Shown here: in pieces, positions 35,072-44,106 of the stretch
Layout: each line of letters begins with the position of its first letter
How positions within the stretch are numbered: the stretch's first letter is position 1
NCBI GenBank assembly: GCA_947455465.1
Contig: CANGNS010000001.1
Span: 236,422-300,421, forward strand
Reading direction: 5' to 3'
Length of the DNA stretch: 64,000 bases
From: Comamonadaceae bacterium
Lineage (GTDB): Bacteria > Pseudomonadota > Gammaproteobacteria > Burkholderiales > Burkholderiaceae_C
Translations under genes and position numbers: made by a program
Notes under the pieces: model-generated
Database searches by the model: none
What the model was told of the DNA's origin: nothing
The model's input: only the letters and a program-made list of their open reading frames with translations

Positions 35072-36505
35072 ATGTCCGATTCGATCACCTTCACCGGCCT
35101 GGCAGCCCTGCTGCAAACCCAACAAACCGCTTTTCGCTCCGAAGGCCCGGTCAGTGCCAGCACCCGCAAAGAGCGCCTGCAGCGCGTGATCGATATGCTG
35201 GTCCAGCACAACGAAGCGCTTTGCCAGGCCATGGGCGAAGACTTTGGCGGCCGCCCGGTGGTTTTTTCCATGATGAACGATGTGCTCGGATCGCTTGCCT
35301 CGCTCAAATACGCCCGCGATAACCTGGAGAACTGGCTGGCCGATTCGCCGCGCCCCAGCGTCGCCCCCTTTGACAACTTTGGCGCCACTGCCTGGGTCAA
35401 ATACCAGCCCAAGGGCGTGGTGGGCATCATCGGTACCTGGAATGCGCCTTTGTTTACTTTGCTCTCGCCGCTGTCCAGCGCATTTGCGGCGGGCAACCGG
35501 GCGGTGCTCAAGCCCTCAGAAATCGCGCCGCGCACGGCGGCCGCCCTGGCACTGGCGGTGGCCGAATTTTTCCCGGCCGACGTGCTCGCCGTGGTCAATG
35601 GCGGGGCCGAACTGGGCGCTGAGTTTGCCCGCCAGCCCTGGAACCACTTGGTCTTTACCGGCTCCACGCAGGTGGGCAAGCTGATCATGAAAGCGGCGGC
35701 AGAAAACCTCACGCCGGTCACCTTGGAGCTCGGTGGCAAGTCGCCGGTCATCGTGGGGCAAAGCGCCGACATTCGCAACGCGGCCGAGCGCATCGCGGTG
35801 GGCAAAGCGGCCAATTCGGGCCAGCTGTGCGTCTCGCCCGACGAGGTCTGGGTGCATGCCTCGCAGAGCGCAGCCCTGCTGGCCGGATTGCAAGAGTTCT
35901 ACAGCGGCCTGTACCCCGACACCGGCGCCAACGCCGATGTGACGCCGGTGGTCAATGCGGCGCATTTCGCGCGTATCGAGTCCTATGTGGCTGACGCCCA
36001 AAGCCGGGGCGCGCAGGTGGCGACCGCCGGCAGCGCGGCCGACGCCGCTGCCCAGGCCAGCCGCCGCATGCCGCTGCGCGTCGTGCTGGACCCACCGGCC
36101 GACAGCGCCATCTCGCAACACGAAATATTTGGCCCGGCCTTGGTGCTGCGCAGCTACAACGCTATCCACGAAGTCATTGACCATTTAAACCAAGGCCCGC
36201 GCCCTCTGGCGCTGTATTACTTCGGCGCCGACGCGCAAGAGCAGGCCTGGGTGCTGGACCACACTTTGTCCGGCGGTGTGTCGATCAATGACGTCACCAT
36301 GCACCCCGCGCTGCACGACGCGCCCTTTGGCGGCGTGGGCGCCTCCGGCATGGGCCACTACCACGGGCGCGAAGGTTTTATGGAATTTAGCCATGCACGC
36401 AGCATTTACAGCGCCGGCGGCCACGACCCGCGCCGCGAGTGGGGCATGCTGCCGCCCTACAACGACGGTTTTGTGCAAATGATCAAGGGTGCGGTCGCGT
36501 CCTGA
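35072..36505 (+). CDS. NAD(P)-dependent aldehyde dehydrogenase
   Basis: This 477-residue aldehyde dehydrogenase resembles the coniferyl-aldehyde dehydrogenase (CalB) branch: GVVGIIGTWNAPLFTLLSPL, VLKPSEIAP, general base Glu219 in LELGGKS, and catalytic Cys253 in NSGQLCVSPDEV. It oxidises an aldehyde to an acid. In Pseudomonas Chol1 the bile-acid side chain is shortened through a C22 aldehyde oxidised by the dehydrogenase Sad, so a similar role here is attractive because of the context. It is inference and not shown by sequence. The next gene follows after 25 bp. Confidence 0.85.
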   Translation: MSDSITFTGLAALLQTQQTAFRSEGPVSASTRKERLQRVIDMLVQHNEALCQAMGEDFGGRPVVFSMMNDVLGSLASLKYARDNLENWLADSPRPSVAPFDNFGATAWVKYQPKGVVGIIGTWNAPLFTLLSPLSSAFAAGNRAVLKPSEIAPRTAAALALAVAEFFPADVLAVVNGGAELGAEFARQPWNHLVFTGSTQVGKLIMKAAAENLTPVTLELGGKSPVIVGQSADIRNAAERIAVGKAANSGQLCVSPDEVWVHASQSAALLAGLQEFYSGLYPDTGANADVTPVVNAAHFARIESYVADAQSRGAQVATAGSAADAAAQASRRMPLRVVLDPPADSAISQHEIFGPALVLRSYNAIHEVIDHLNQGPRPLALYYFGADAQEQAWVLDHTLSGGVSINDVTMHPALHDAPFGGVGASGMGHYHGREGFMEFSHARSIYSAGGHDPRREWGMLPPYNDGFVQMIKGAVAS

Positions 36506-36530
36506 GTTCCCGGTCATTGAAGGCTTCTTT

Positions 36531-37310
36531 ATGCCCGCTTCTCCCAGTGCCTACGGGCCGTTTTCTTTGGCCGGCCAAGTCGCGGTCGTTACCGGGGCAG
36601 GCAAAGGCATAGGCCGGGCCTGCGCCCTGATGCTGGCCCAGGCGGGTGCCGATATCGCTCTGTGCGCGCGCACCCAAGCCGACCTGGACGCGGTGGCCCA
36701 AGAGATTCGCGCCATGGGCCGGCGCGCCATTACGGTGGCGGGCGACGTGAGCCTGGAGAGCACCTTGGACACCTTGGTCGCCCGAACGGTGGCCGAGCTG
36801 GGCAAGCTCACCCTGCTCATCAATAACGCTGGCGGCGCAGGGCCCAACAACCCGCAAAAAATGGGCGGCGAGGCCTTTAGCGCCGTGCTGACCTGGAATG
36901 TGACGCCGGCCTACATGCTGATTCAAAAAGCCGTACCGCTGATGCAGGCGGCGGGCGGCGGTGCGGTGGTCAATATCTCGTCGGTGGCGGCGCGCTATGC
37001 GCAAAAACGCTTTAGCGCCTATGGCGCGGCCAAGGCCGCACTCAACCAAATGACACGCAACCTGGCGCACGACTTTGCGCCCACGGTGCGCATCAACGCC
37101 ATCGAGCCGGGCACCATACTGACCGAGGCGCTGGCGCCCTACCTCAACGCCGAGCGCACCGAGCGCATGCTTTCCAACACACCGATGGGCCGCATGGGCC
37201 AGCCCGAAGACATTGCTGGCGCGGCGGTGTTCCTGCTCTCGCCCGCAGCGAGCTGGATCACCGGCAAAATTTTGGGTGTGGACGGCGGCGTGGAAGCGCC
37301 TAATTTTTAA
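36531..37310 (+). CDS. 7-alpha-hydroxysteroid dehydrogenase-like SDR
   Basis: This SDR of 259 residues shows TGAGKGIG, NNAGGAGPNN, Ser in NISSVAARYA and YGAAKAALNQM, then PGTILTEALAPYL and NTPMGRMGQPEDIAGAAVFLLSPAASWITG. These stretches align well from memory with Escherichia coli HdhA (7-alpha-HSDH), which oxidises the 7-alpha-hydroxyl of bile acids. The neighbours are an aldehyde dehydrogenase and an OYE-family enzyme like those of bile-acid 7-dehydroxylation. A 7-hydroxyl activity is therefore likely but not certain, since generic FabG-type SDRs share many of these residues. Confidence 0.78.
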   Translation: MPASPSAYGPFSLAGQVAVVTGAGKGIGRACALMLAQAGADIALCARTQADLDAVAQEIRAMGRRAITVAGDVSLESTLDTLVARTVAELGKLTLLINNAGGAGPNNPQKMGGEAFSAVLTWNVTPAYMLIQKAVPLMQAAGGGAVVNISSVAARYAQKRFSAYGAAKAALNQMTRNLAHDFAPTVRINAIEPGTILTEALAPYLNAERTERMLSNTPMGRMGQPEDIAGAAVFLLSPAASWITGKILGVDGGVEAPNF

Positions 37311-37327
37311 AACCATTTTTTCACACC

Positions 37328-39448
37328 ATGTCCAACCCCTACGCCGCCCTTTTGCAACCGGGGCGCATTGGCACGCTCGAACTGCGCAACCGCATCATCA
37401 TGGCCCCCATGGGCTCGAACTTTGCCGAGGCCGACGGGCACTGCGGCGAGCGCATCCAGGCCTATTACGAGGCGCGCGCCGAGGGCGGTGCCGGCCTGCT
37501 AACCATGGGCGTGTGCTCTATTGCGTTCCCGCACGGCACTGGTGAGCCCTACCAAGTCGGCGTCTCGCGCGATGACTTCATCCCCGGTCTGCGCGGCATC
37601 ACCGAGCGGGTGCACCGCCATGGCGCCAAGATCGCCATGCAACTGCAGCACGGCGGCAAAACGGCGGTGCAAGACCTGGTCCACGGACGCGAGATGTGGG
37701 TGCCCTCCATCCCGAAGATGACCAAGAGCGACATGATGCAGGCCATCACCTCCGAGGAGCTGGCCAATTTTGTGGGCATCAGCGCCCACAAGCCGCGCAT
37801 CCGGGTCATGGACCTGGACGATATTGCGCAAATGGTGACTTACTTTGCCGACGCCGCCGCGCGGGCCAAAGAAGCCGGTTTTGATGGCATCGAGTTGCAC
37901 GGCGCACACACCTACATCCTGGCCGGCTTTTTGTCGCCCTACTACAACCAACGCGAAGACGCCTACGGCGGCCCGCTGGAAAACCGCGCCCGCCTCTTGA
38001 TCGAGACCTTGCAGGCGGTAAAAGCACGTGTGGGCGCTGACTTTCCAGTCTGGGTGCGCCTGGACGCCGAAGAGCTCAACACGCCTGGCGGCATCACGCT
38101 GGCCGAATCAGTGGCCACTGCCCGCATGTGCCAGGATGCGGGGGCCGATGCGATTAGCGTCTCGGCCTATGCCACGCTGACCAGCGGCACGGCCTTCACA
38201 CAAGCGCCGATTCCGCAGGAGGCGGGCGCCTTTATGAGCAATGCGGCGGCCATCAAAAAAGCGCTGTCGGTGCCAGTCATCACCGCCGGGCGCATCGAGC
38301 CCGAGGTGGCGGCACGCGCCATCGCCCAGGGCGAGCTCGACTTTGTGGCCATGGCGCGCAAGATGCTAGCCGACCCGCACATCCCCATCAAGCTGGCGCA
38401 AAACCGCCCGCAGGACATCCGGCCTTGCATTTATTGCTACGCCTGTGTGAGCCAGATTTTTATCAACCAGCGCGTCAAATGCGCCGTCAATGCCCAAACC
38501 GGCCACGAGGCCGCGCGGCGTATTGAGGCGGCCAGCACCCCGCGCCATGTGCTGGTGGTGGGCGGTGGCCCCGGCGGCATGGAGGCAGCGCGCGTGGCGG
38601 CTTTGCGCGGCCACCAGGTCACGCTGGTTGAGCGCAGCAACCGCTTGGGCGGCACCCTGTTTTTCGCCGCCATGGCCTACCCGGAAAACGGCAAGCTGCT
38701 GGACTATCTGGTCGCGCAAATGCACAGCCTGCCCATTGATGTTCGCCTCCATACCGAGGCCAACGCCGCCCTGGTGAACACACTGGCCGCCGACGTCGTA
38801 GTGGTGGCCAGTGGCGCCCGGCGCGATGCGCCGCCCATAGAGGGCGCGAACCAAAGCCACGTCTGGAGCGGCGACGAGTTGCGCCGCCTCATGACCGGCG
38901 ACCGCGCCGACGAAATCGCCCAGGCCAAACTCTCGCTGACCGAGCGCGCACTGTTCAAGGCCGGCGGCATTCTTAAAGTCACCGACAGCACGCAAGCCAT
39001 TACCCAACTCTCCAAGCTCTGGATGCCGCTGGGCAAGCGCGTCGTGATCGTGGGCGGCGGCCTGGTTGGCCTGGAGCTGGCCGAGTTTTTGATCGCCCGC
39101 GACCGGCAAGTGACGGTGCTCGAGCCCAGCGACAAGGCCGGCCGAGAGCTCGCCATCGTGCGCCGCTGGCGCGTGCTGGACGTGGTCAAAGCCCATGCCC
39201 AGCTGCACTTGCGCGCCCAGGTGCAGCGTATAGGCGCCAAGGAGGTGCATTGGACCGACAGCGAAGGCCAGGCCAACAGCAGCGCCGCCGATTCGGTGAT
39301 TTTGGCCACCGGCGCCCAGGCCGATGACAGTTTGGCGCTGGCCCTGCAAGCGGCCGGCAAGCCAGTGCACCGCGTGGGCGATTGCGCCGACATCGCCTTT
39401 ATCGAAGGCGCTATGCACCAGGGCCACGCCATCGGTCGCACGGTCTGA
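37328..39448 (+). CDS. OYE/2,4-dienoyl-CoA reductase-family NADH:flavin oxidoreductase (BaiCD/BaiH-like)
   Basis: This 706-residue protein has three parts. There is an N-terminal FMN TIM barrel of the old yellow enzyme family (RIGTLELRNRIIMAPMGSNF, GFDGIELHGAHTYILAGFLSPYYNQREDAYGG). Next come four Cys for a 4Fe-4S cluster at about 367, 370, 373 and 385. The C-terminal FAD/NAD domains carry VLVVGGGPGGMEAAR and VVIVGGGLVGLELAEFL. The family includes 2,4-dienoyl-CoA reductase and the bile-acid inducible 3-oxo-Delta4 reductases BaiCD and BaiH. In this cluster it could reduce a conjugated enone or dienoyl-CoA, for example a Delta4,6-3-keto intermediate after C7 hydroxyl loss. The cluster spacing C-x2-C-x2-C-x11-C is shorter than in E. 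coli FadH. Confidence 0.85.
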   Translation: MSNPYAALLQPGRIGTLELRNRIIMAPMGSNFAEADGHCGERIQAYYEARAEGGAGLLTMGVCSIAFPHGTGEPYQVGVSRDDFIPGLRGITERVHRHGAKIAMQLQHGGKTAVQDLVHGREMWVPSIPKMTKSDMMQAITSEELANFVGISAHKPRIRVMDLDDIAQMVTYFADAAARAKEAGFDGIELHGAHTYILAGFLSPYYNQREDAYGGPLENRARLLIETLQAVKARVGADFPVWVRLDAEELNTPGGITLAESVATARMCQDAGADAISVSAYATLTSGTAFTQAPIPQEAGAFMSNAAAIKKALSVPVITAGRIEPEVAARAIAQGELDFVAMARKMLADPHIPIKLAQNRPQDIRPCIYCYACVSQIFINQRVKCAVNAQTGHEAARRIEAASTPRHVLVVGGGPGGMEAARVAALRGHQVTLVERSNRLGGTLFFAAMAYPENGKLLDYLVAQMHSLPIDVRLHTEANAALVNTLAADVVVVASGARRDAPPIEGANQSHVWSGDELRRLMTGDRADEIAQAKLSLTERALFKAGGILKVTDSTQAITQLSKLWMPLGKRVVIVGGGLVGLELAEFLIARDRQVTVLEPSDKAGRELAIVRRWRVLDVVKAHAQLHLRAQVQRIGAKEVHWTDSEGQANSSAADSVILATGAQADDSLALALQAAGKPVHRVGDCADIAFIEGAMHQGHAIGRTV

Positions 39449-39496
39449 AATAGGCATTGGCTACACTGCCGGGCGCATTGCGGGCCCCGGCGCCCG

Positions 39497-40063
39497 ATGC
39501 GCCCTGACATTTTCATGACCGACACGCTTTCCTATTTTTTCAATCCCGCCCAGCTTTTCGGCTACGCCGCCTTTGTGCTGGGGGTGCTGTCTTTCTTGCA
39601 AAAGGACGATCGCCGCTTCAAGCTCTACATGAGCGCCGAGTGCCTGGCCTATGTGGTGCACTTTGCACTTTTGGGCAACCCGACGGCCGTGGCCAGTTCG
39701 GTGATTTCGGTGGCGCGCTCGGTGCTGTCGCTCTACACCAAGGCGCCGTGGGTGGCTTTTGTCATGGTGGCACTGAACCTGGCGCTGGGCTGGAGCCTGG
39801 TAAAACAGTGGTGGAACTGGCTGCCCTTGCTGGCATCGTGCATAGGCACGCTGGCACTCTTTCTGCTGTCGGGCATACGCATGCGTCTGACCATGCTGCT
39901 GGGTACGGGTTGCTGGCTGGTGAACAACATCTTGAGCGGCTCGATTGGCGGCACGGCCCTAGAGGTGGTCATTCTGGTTACCAACCTGCGCACTATTCAT
40001 ACGATGTGGCGGCAAGAGGCGGCGGCGGCGGCTGACACTGAGCAAGCCCCTGGTACGTCCTAA
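39497..40063 (+). CDS. YgjV family inner-membrane protein
   Basis: This is a hydrophobic protein of up to 188 residues with about five or six membrane segments. The signature near the N-terminus, GYAAFVLGVLSFLQKDDRRFKLYMSAECLAYVVHFALLG, recalls E. coli YgjV. Function is unknown. The ATG at 39515 (protein starting MTDTLSYFF) is as likely as the one at 39497; neither has a convincing ribosome-binding site. It lies between the steroid cluster and a pectate lyase with no obvious functional link to either. Confidence 0.72.
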   Translation: MRPDIFMTDTLSYFFNPAQLFGYAAFVLGVLSFLQKDDRRFKLYMSAECLAYVVHFALLGNPTAVASSVISVARSVLSLYTKAPWVAFVMVALNLALGWSLVKQWWNWLPLLASCIGTLALFLLSGIRMRLTMLLGTGCWLVNNILSGSIGGTALEVVILVTNLRTIHTMWRQEAAAAADTEQAPGTS

Positions 40064-40081
40064 ATTTCTTCACGCCGACCC

Positions 40082-41434
40082 ATGCTGCCGACTCTTTTTG
40101 CAAGCCGCCTGGCCTACCTGCTGTGCCTCGGCGCGCTGGTGCTGCCTAGTGCAAAAGCCACAACGATCGGCCAGATTCAGCCCGCACAAGCCATTACCGC
40201 CCAACGCATCGCCGCCTTGCCCGCAGCGCAGGCCGTAGCTTGGCAACAATACTTGGCGCGCTCCCAAGCAGCCATGACGCAGGACAAAGCAGTCCTGGCC
40301 CAGGAGCGGGCCGCGCTGACCGACACGCCGCCCCAGCCCGATGGCGGTGCCAGCGAGAAGTCCATGCCACTGGACCGCGACACCCATTGGTATGCCAGCG
40401 CGCCCGCCCTGGCGGTAGCAGCCAATATCCTGAGCTTTCAGACGCCGGCGGGCGGCTGGGGCAAAAACCAGCCGCGCAACACGCCGCCCCGGCGCCTGGG
40501 ACAGGCTTATGTCAGTAATAACCGGTCCAAATTCCTGGCGCCCGGCGACTTTGATACCCCGGAAAACGAGGGCTGGAGCTATGTCGGCACGATTGACAAC
40601 GACGCCACCATCACCGAAATCCGCTTTCTTGCCAAAGTCATCCAGGCCCTGGCGCCCGAGCAGTCTGCGCCCTACCGCGACAGCGCGCTCCAAGGCCTGC
40701 GCTATTTGCTAGCCGCCCAGTTCCCCCATGGCGGCTGGCCGCAGGTCTGGCCCTTGCAAGGGGGCTACCACGACGCCTACACCGTCAACGACAACGCCGT
40801 GGTCGCCGTGACCGAGTTGCTCTTTGATGCCGCCGCCGGCAGCCAAGGTTTTGCTTTTGTGCCCGAGGCACTGCGCCAGCAGGCCCAAGCCGCCAGCTGG
40901 CGTGCTATTGACGGCCTGCTGGCCAGCCAGTTGCGCATCCAGGGCCAGCCCGCACTGTGGGCTCAGCAGTACGACGCCCTGACCCTGGAGCCCAGTTCGG
41001 CACGCAACTACGAGCCCGCCGCCCTGTGCAGCGCCGAGAGCGCCGCTATTTTGGTGTTTCTGATGCGCCTGCCCCAGCCCGATGCGCGGGTGGTGCAGGC
41101 GGTGCATGGCGGCGTGGCCATGCTGCGCCGCCTGGCCATCGAGGGCAAAGCCTGGCGCAAAGTGAGCGAATTGGACGGGCGCCTGCTGGTCAGCGCCCCG
41201 GGCGCGCCCACGCTATGGGCCCGCTACTACGACATCGAGCGTTTACAGCCCGTGTTTGGTGACCGGGACAAATCCCTGCACGACAACGTGGCCGACATCA
41301 GCCTGGAGCGGCGCAACGGCTACGCGTGGTACAGCACCATTCCCAACAAAGCGCTGCAGGCCTATGACGCTTGGGCAGCGCGCCACCCCGCCCAACCCGC
41401 GGCCGACAAAGCCCTAGGCGCACCCCCGCACTAA
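40082..41434 (+). CDS. pectate lyase, polysaccharide lyase family 10-like
   Basis: This secreted enzyme of 450 residues has a signal peptide (MLPTLFASRLAYLLCLGALVLPSAKA). The PL10 alpha-toroid motifs are clear: GGWGKNQP, GTIDNDATITEIRFLAKV, HGGWPQVWPL followed by YHDAYTVNDNAVV, and near the end LWARYYDIE, FGDRDKSLHDNVADISLERRNGYAWY. It would cleave polygalacturonate by beta-elimination in the periplasm or outside the cell. No uronate catabolic genes are nearby, so it appears to be a lone gene. It is convergent with the M20 peptidase and their stop codons overlap by 4 bp. Confidence 0.9.
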   Translation: MLPTLFASRLAYLLCLGALVLPSAKATTIGQIQPAQAITAQRIAALPAAQAVAWQQYLARSQAAMTQDKAVLAQERAALTDTPPQPDGGASEKSMPLDRDTHWYASAPALAVAANILSFQTPAGGWGKNQPRNTPPRRLGQAYVSNNRSKFLAPGDFDTPENEGWSYVGTIDNDATITEIRFLAKVIQALAPEQSAPYRDSALQGLRYLLAAQFPHGGWPQVWPLQGGYHDAYTVNDNAVVAVTELLFDAAAGSQGFAFVPEALRQQAQAASWRAIDGLLASQLRIQGQPALWAQQYDALTLEPSSARNYEPAALCSAESAAILVFLMRLPQPDARVVQAVHGGVAMLRRLAIEGKAWRKVSELDGRLLVSAPGAPTLWARYYDIERLQPVFGDRDKSLHDNVADISLERRNGYAWYSTIPNKALQAYDAWAARHPAQPAADKALGAPPH

Positions 41435-42924
41435 GGTGCTTTTGCGCCCTGGCTCAGCAGCCGGTGGTAAAAGCGAATCAGATCGGCATAGTTGCTGGTG
41501 CCCAGGCGCTCGTTGGTGCCATGAAAGCGGGCCAAATCCTCAGGCTTGGCGCGCACCGGCGAGAACTTGAAGATGTGGTCGCTGATCTCGCTGTAATGAA
41601 TCGAGTCGCTCGCGGCAATCATCAGCCCCGGCGCCACCAAAGTGCCGGGGAAGACTTCGCGCACCGTGCGGTTAATCAGCGCGTACTGCGCAGAGTCGGT
41701 AGGCGCCACTTTGGACGCATTGACTTGCCCCGGCAGTGCGTACAGCGAAAACTTGTCCGATTGCGTGGCTTGGGCCACCTGGTTTTTCAGGCGTTCAAGA
41801 ATGGCCTCTTTGGTATCGCCGGGTAAAAGCCGGTAATTAACCGTGGCCGAGGCCTCGGCCGGGAGCACGTTTTCTTTCATGCCGGCATGAGCCACCGTGA
41901 TAGCCGTGGTGGTGCGCAACATGGCATTGGTGCTGGCGCTGGCCTCTAGCTGGCGTTGCACCACCGGCGCAAACAGCCACAAATTGGACAAGGCCACGCG
42001 CGAGAAACCGCTCATCTCGGGCGCCAGTGTGGCAAACATTTCGCCCGCCACGCCGCGTATGCCGGCGGGCAGCTGCTCGTCGTCCACGCGCTTTAAGGCC
42101 GCGCTCATCATGCCAATGGCGCTGGTGCCCTTGGGCGGCGGCATGGAGGAGTGGCCGGGCGTGGCCGAGAATTTGAGCACCACCGACAAATAGCCTTTTT
42201 CGGCAATGCCCACCAGCGCGGCTGGGCTGCGCAGGCCGGGCAACATGCCCTCGGTGATCAAAAGGCCTTCGTCCAGCACCATGTCCAGGTGCACTTTGCG
42301 CTCCTTGAGCAAGGCCGCAATATGCGCCGCCCCACGCAGGCCGGCTACTTCTTCGTCGGCGCCGTAGGCCAGGTAAATCGTGCGCTCAGGCTGGTAGCCG
42401 CTGGCCAGCAAGGCTTCGACCGCCTCCATTTGGGCCATCAAATTGCCTTTGTCGTCCCAGGAGCCGCGCCCCCAGACGTAACCGTCCGCAATGGCGCCCG
42501 AGAACGGCGGGTGTGTCCAGTTTTTCTCGGATCCGGGCGCGATGGGCACCACGTCCTGGTGCGCCATCAGCAAGAGGGGCGCTGCGGTGGGCACGCTGCC
42601 TTGCCAGGTATAGAGCAGGCTCAAGTCGCCCACCACCTCGCGGCGCAGCTTGGCGTGGATCTGCGGAAAACGCGCCTGCAGCAGCGCATGCAGTTGGCGA
42701 AACTGCTGGGCGTTGAGGCTTGCATCGTCCCGCGAGGAAACGGTGGGCAGCGCAATCGCCTCTGACAGGCGGGCGGCCACCGCCGCCTCGTCCACGGGAA
42801 GCGCTGCAAGCGGCGCCACCTCCAATTGGCGCGAGCCCTGGCGCCAGGTATTTGCCGCCAGTACCAGCGCCAATACCAACAGCAGCGCCAGGGCTGCAAG
42901 CAGCAGTTTTTTGAGGGTTCGCAT
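41431..42924 (-). CDS. M20 family metallopeptidase (PM20D1/carboxypeptidase-like)
   Basis: This 497-residue zinc amidohydrolase or peptidase has an N-terminal hydrophobic anchor or signal (LLLAALALLLVLALVLA). The metal-binding motifs of family M20 are intact: LLLMAHQDVVP, GRGSWDDKGN, YGADEEVAG with the general base Glu, a distal HYSEISDH region and HGTNERL. It resembles CPS1/PM20D1-type enzymes that hydrolyse or form N-acyl amino acids. That activity would be relevant to amino-acid-conjugated bile acids, but nothing in the sequence proves it. The protein is probably anchored facing the periplasm. Confidence 0.87.
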   Translation of the reverse strand: MRTLKKLLLAALALLLVLALVLAANTWRQGSRQLEVAPLAALPVDEAAVAARLSEAIALPTVSSRDDASLNAQQFRQLHALLQARFPQIHAKLRREVVGDLSLLYTWQGSVPTAAPLLLMAHQDVVPIAPGSEKNWTHPPFSGAIADGYVWGRGSWDDKGNLMAQMEAVEALLASGYQPERTIYLAYGADEEVAGLRGAAHIAALLKERKVHLDMVLDEGLLITEGMLPGLRSPAALVGIAEKGYLSVVLKFSATPGHSSMPPPKGTSAIGMMSAALKRVDDEQLPAGIRGVAGEMFATLAPEMSGFSRVALSNLWLFAPVVQRQLEASASTNAMLRTTTAITVAHAGMKENVLPAEASATVNYRLLPGDTKEAILERLKNQVAQATQSDKFSLYALPGQVNASKVAPTDSAQYALINRTVREVFPGTLVAPGLMIAASDSIHYSEISDHIFKFSPVRAKPEDLARFHGTNERLGTSNYADLIRFYHRLLSQGAKAP

Positions 42925-43090
42925 CGCAGATTTCCTTGGTGGGTGTGGGGGCTTGAAGCGCTTTGCGCGGATTCTAGTAAGGCAGGCTGGCGCAAGGGCG
43001 GCGGGCGTCGCCTCGGTGACCCGCTGGGCGCGGTGCAGCGCAGCGCCAAACCGTACACTCGGCTTTTACCCGCAAAGGACACGCCCGCCC

Positions 43091-44071
43091 ATGACCGCTC
43101 CCGCCCGCTACCTCCCGCCTGTGCTGCAAAAACTTCGTTTCCCGGTCATCGGTTCGCCGCTTTTCATCATCAGCAACCCCAAACTGGTGATTGCCCAGTG
43201 CAAAGCGGGCGTGGTCGGCTCCATGCCCGCGCTCAATGCGCGCCCGGCCTCGCAACTGGACGAGTGGCTGGCCGAGATCACCGAGGCCCTGGCCGCCCAC
43301 GACAAGGCCCACCCCGAGGCCCCGGCGGCGCCTTTTGCCATCAACCAGATCGTGCACAAGAGCAATGACCGCCTGGACCACGACATGCAGGTCTGCGCCA
43401 AATACAAAGTGCCCATCGTCATTACCAGTCTGGGCGCCCGTGAGGACGTCAACCGCGCCGTGCAGTCCTGGGGCGGCGTGGTGATGCACGACGTCATCAA
43501 CAACGTATTTGCGCACAAAGCCATCGAAAAAGGCGCCGACGGCCTGATTCCGGTGGCCGCAGGTGCCGGCGGCCATGCCAGCGTGAAAAGCCCGTTTGCC
43601 ATGATCGCCGAGATCCGCCAGTGGTTTGGCGGCCCGGTGGCCTTGTCGGGCTCGATCGCCTCGGGCGGCGCCATATTGGCAGCCCAGGCCATGGGCGCAG
43701 ACTTTGCTTACATCGGCTCGGCCTTTATCGCCACGGACGAGGCGCGCGCCGTAGACGGCTACAAACAAATGATCACCGAGTCCAACTCGGACGACATCGT
43801 TTACAGCAACTTTTACACCGGCATCCACGGCAACTACCTCAAGGGCAGCATCCGCAACGCCGGCATGGACCCTGACCATTTGCCCGAGAGCGACCCCAGC
43901 AAAATGAATTTTTCCACCGGCGAAGGCGCCAACGCGGCCAAAGCCTGGAAAGACATCTGGGGCTGCGGCCAGGGCATTGGCGCCATCAACGAGGTGCTGC
44001 CTACCGCAGAACTGGTAGCGCGCTTCAAGCGTGAATACCAAGAGGCCAAAGACCGGCTGCTGGCCGCCTAG
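43091..44071 (+). CDS. nitronate monooxygenase (2-nitropropane dioxygenase family)
   Basis: This FMN TIM-barrel enzyme has 326 residues: FPVIGSPLFIISNPKLVIAQCKAGVVGSMP at the N-terminus, a central IEKGADGLIPVAAGAGGHAS, and the phosphate-binding segment SGSIASGGAILAAQAMGADFAYIGSAFIAT. It oxidises alkyl nitronates. Many such genes sit in acyl-CoA operons where their real substrate is unknown, and this one precedes an enoyl-CoA hydratase by 35 bp. I chose the ATG at 43091; a long upstream in-frame extension is antisense to the M20 gene. Confidence 0.85.
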   Translation: MTAPARYLPPVLQKLRFPVIGSPLFIISNPKLVIAQCKAGVVGSMPALNARPASQLDEWLAEITEALAAHDKAHPEAPAAPFAINQIVHKSNDRLDHDMQVCAKYKVPIVITSLGAREDVNRAVQSWGGVVMHDVINNVFAHKAIEKGADGLIPVAAGAGGHASVKSPFAMIAEIRQWFGGPVALSGSIASGGAILAAQAMGADFAYIGSAFIATDEARAVDGYKQMITESNSDDIVYSNFYTGIHGNYLKGSIRNAGMDPDHLPESDPSKMNFSTGEGANAAKAWKDIWGCGQGIGAINEVLPTAELVARFKREYQEAKDRLLAA

Positions 44072-44106
44072 CCACCCCCGCGCCGCGCCGCCCCGAGGAC
44101 ACCACC

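Noticed and set aside
42650..43090. Upstream extension of the nitronate monooxygenase frame
   Set aside because: It is antisense to the M20 peptidase; the enzyme begins at the ATG at 43091.
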